Assembly: GCA_910586835.1 (NCBI GenBank)
Contig: CAJUJU010000032.1
Location: 1 to 42,310 of the forward strand
Direction of reading: 5' to 3'
Source of the DNA: an uncultured Acetatifactor sp.
GTDB taxonomy: Bacteria > Bacillota > Clostridia > Lachnospirales > Lachnospiraceae
DNA length: 42,310 bases
Shown here: piece by piece, positions 41,262 through 42,310 of the stretch
Layout of the letters: the number at the start of each line of letters is the position of its first letter
How positions within the stretch are numbered: the first letter of the stretch is position 1
Notes under the pieces: generated by a model
What the model saw: only the letters and a program-made list of their open reading frames with translations
What the model was told of the DNA's origin: nothing
Databases searched by the model: none
Made by a program: the position numbers and the translations under genes

Positions 41262-41624
41262 ATGAACAGAAAAGAGGTAGGGACTGTCTGGGAGCGGAAG
41301 GCCGCGGAATATCTGGAGGCTCACGGAATGAAGATAAGGGAGCGAAACTTCCGCTGCAGGCAGGGTGAGATAGACCTGATCGGCAGCCATGAGGGATATC
41401 TTGTGTTTGTGGAGGTAAAATATCGTGGAAGCCGTGAGATGGGATATGCGGCGGAGGCGGTGGATTTCAGGAAACAGAGAAAGATCTGCAGGGCGGCGGA
41501 CTGCTATCGGTATTTTCACGGATTGGGGGACAATACTCCCGTCAGGTATGATGTGTTGACAGTGCAGGGAGAAGAGCTCCAGTGGCTGAAAAACGCGTTT
41601 CTGCATGTCCGTGGGAGAGGCTGA
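41262..41624 (+). CDS. YraN/UPF0102 family endonuclease-like protein
   Basis: 120 residues. The family motif GTVWERKAAEYLEAHGMKI is followed by NFRCRQGEIDLIGSHEGYLV and FVEVKYR, which is a PD-(D/E)XK fold with the expected E, D, E-x-K. Sometimes called UPF0102 or YraN; nuclease activity is not firmly shown. ATG 41262 is preferred (AGGGG 41251-41255, 6 bases away); ATG 41256 directly abuts that site. Confidence 0.9.
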   Translation: MNRKEVGTVWERKAAEYLEAHGMKIRERNFRCRQGEIDLIGSHEGYLVFVEVKYRGSREMGYAAEAVDFRKQRKICRAADCYRYFHGLGDNTPVRYDVLTVQGEELQWLKNAFLHVRGRG

Positions 41625-41676
41625 GGACGCCTGGAGCTTTGTTTTGAGGCAACGGGAATCGGAGGAAAAGGCGGGA

Positions 41677-42310
41677 ATGGTTACTTTGGTGCGAGAGAGG
41701 CGGCCCGGCGGCCCGGTGCTGATGCAAAATTGCGCTGCCGTGGGCAGGGGGGAGGAACAGCTGGAATATCTGACCTTTCCGCTGCTGGAGGGCACGGGAA
41801 TGGTGAGACATCTGTTTTCCACCAGACTTGGGGGAGTCAGCAGAGGAGAGTTTTCCTCCATGAATCTGAGCTTTACCCGGGGGGACGATGAGAACTGTGT
41901 CAGGGAGAATTACAGGCGTATCGGGAAAGTGCTGGGTTGTGAGCCGGAGGATATGACTGCCGCTCACCAGACTCATACAACCAATATCAGAAGAGTGACG
42001 GCTGCAGACAGAGGAAAGGGAGTCACCTGCCCCAGAGACTACGAAAATATTGACGGACTGATGACGGATGACCGGGGAGTGGTTCTTGTGACGCATTTTG
42101 CGGATTGTGTACCGCTGTTTTTTGTGGATCCGGTGCACGGGGCCGTCGGACTGGCACATTCCGGCTGGAGAGGGACGGCCGGCAAAATGGGAGCCGCAAT
42201 GGTGAAGGCCATGGAAGGTGCCTACGGCACAAGGCCGGAGGAGCTGTATACCGCAGTGGGTCCGTGTATCTGCGGCAGCTGCTATGAGGTGGATGAAGAC
42301 GTTGCAATGC
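41677..42310 (+). CDS. pgeF: Laccase-domain protein (YfiH/PgeF), 3'-truncated by the window
   Basis: The frame is open from ATG 41677 to the window end (211 codons visible). It belongs to the multi-copper polyphenol oxidase-like family (YfiH), now linked to purine nucleoside phosphorylase and peptidoglycan-editing activities. Metal-binding His/Cys are visible: MTAAHQTHTTNI, HFADCVPLFFVDPVHG, and LAHSGWRGT. The C-terminal part lies beyond the window. GGAGG (41661-41665) is about 11 bases upstream. It follows the YraN gene. Confidence 0.9.
   Translation, partial: MVTLVRERRPGGPVLMQNCAAVGRGEEQLEYLTFPLLEGTGMVRHLFSTRLGGVSRGEFSSMNLSFTRGDDENCVRENYRRIGKVLGCEPEDMTAAHQTHTTNIRRVTAADRGKGVTCPRDYENIDGLMTDDRGVVLVTHFADCVPLFFVDPVHGAVGLAHSGWRGTAGKMGAAMVKAMEGAYGTRPEELYTAVGPCICGSCYEVDEDVAM

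Overview
The window looks like chromosome of a Gram-positive, fermentative anaerobe of the class Clostridia, most likely family Lachnospiraceae. The grounds are strong GGAGG-type ribosome binding sites, sigma-A type promoters, an adjacent pta-ackA pair, a clostridial-type ACT/UPF0210 pair, paralogue-rich AAA-ATPase genes, and a long stretch in the classic Bacillota order plsX-acpP-rnc-smc-ftsY / ylxM-ffh-rpsP-khpA-rimM-trmD-rplS / rbgA-rnhB-ylqG-ylqH. The genus cannot be fixed by reading alone.

Layout. 1-5045 is accessory: the tail of an unknown gene, a truncated acetyltransferase remnant, an ECF sigma/anti-sigma pair on the minus strand, and a compact four-gene plus-strand cluster (sugar-nucleotide-type reductase, P-loop kinase, GNAT acetyltransferase, zinc phospholipase C-like protein). 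5056-13438 mixes a long unknown protein, glucose-6-phosphate isomerase, an HD phosphohydrolase, a flavodoxin-like protein, another GNAT enzyme, the ACT + UPF0210 pair and tmcAL. 13811-16189 is the acetate/ATP-forming pta-ackA pair, with an upstream catabolite-response-like site and a folded repeat element between the two genes. A membrane-anchored C39-type peptidase follows.

17706-25175 is a core block: yceD-rpmF (with a perfect consensus promoter), plsX, acpP, rnc, smc and ftsY (ribosomal protein, phospholipid/fatty acid synthesis, RNA processing, chromosome condensation, protein targeting). 25195-30326 interrupts the usual ftsY-ylxM-ffh order with threonine ammonia-lyase, a YitT membrane protein, and a terminator-bounded two-gene unit made of an AAA-ATPase/nuclease-like protein and an unrecognised double-membrane-anchored protein. 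The core block resumes at 30444 with ylxM-ffh-rpsP-khpA-rimM-trmD, then an AT-rich nucleoside phosphorylase-like gene, rplS, two signal peptidase I genes flanking rbgA, rnhB, a FliK-like and an FlhB-tail-like gene (ylqG/ylqH), a YraN family protein, and the start of a YfiH/PgeF laccase-domain gene cut by the window edge.

Most unusual points: trmD encodes a tRNA methyltransferase fused to a second, GNAT-type acetyltransferase region of about 210 residues; a folded repeat element lies between pta and ackA and supplies the pta stop codon; the lepB promoter -10 box sits at the centre of a perfect palindrome with 12-bp arms; the -35 box for ylxM-ffh lies inside the preceding terminator stem; and the bicistronic AAA/membrane unit has no function I can assign. 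No rRNA, tRNA, CRISPR array, insertion sequence or prophage was seen.
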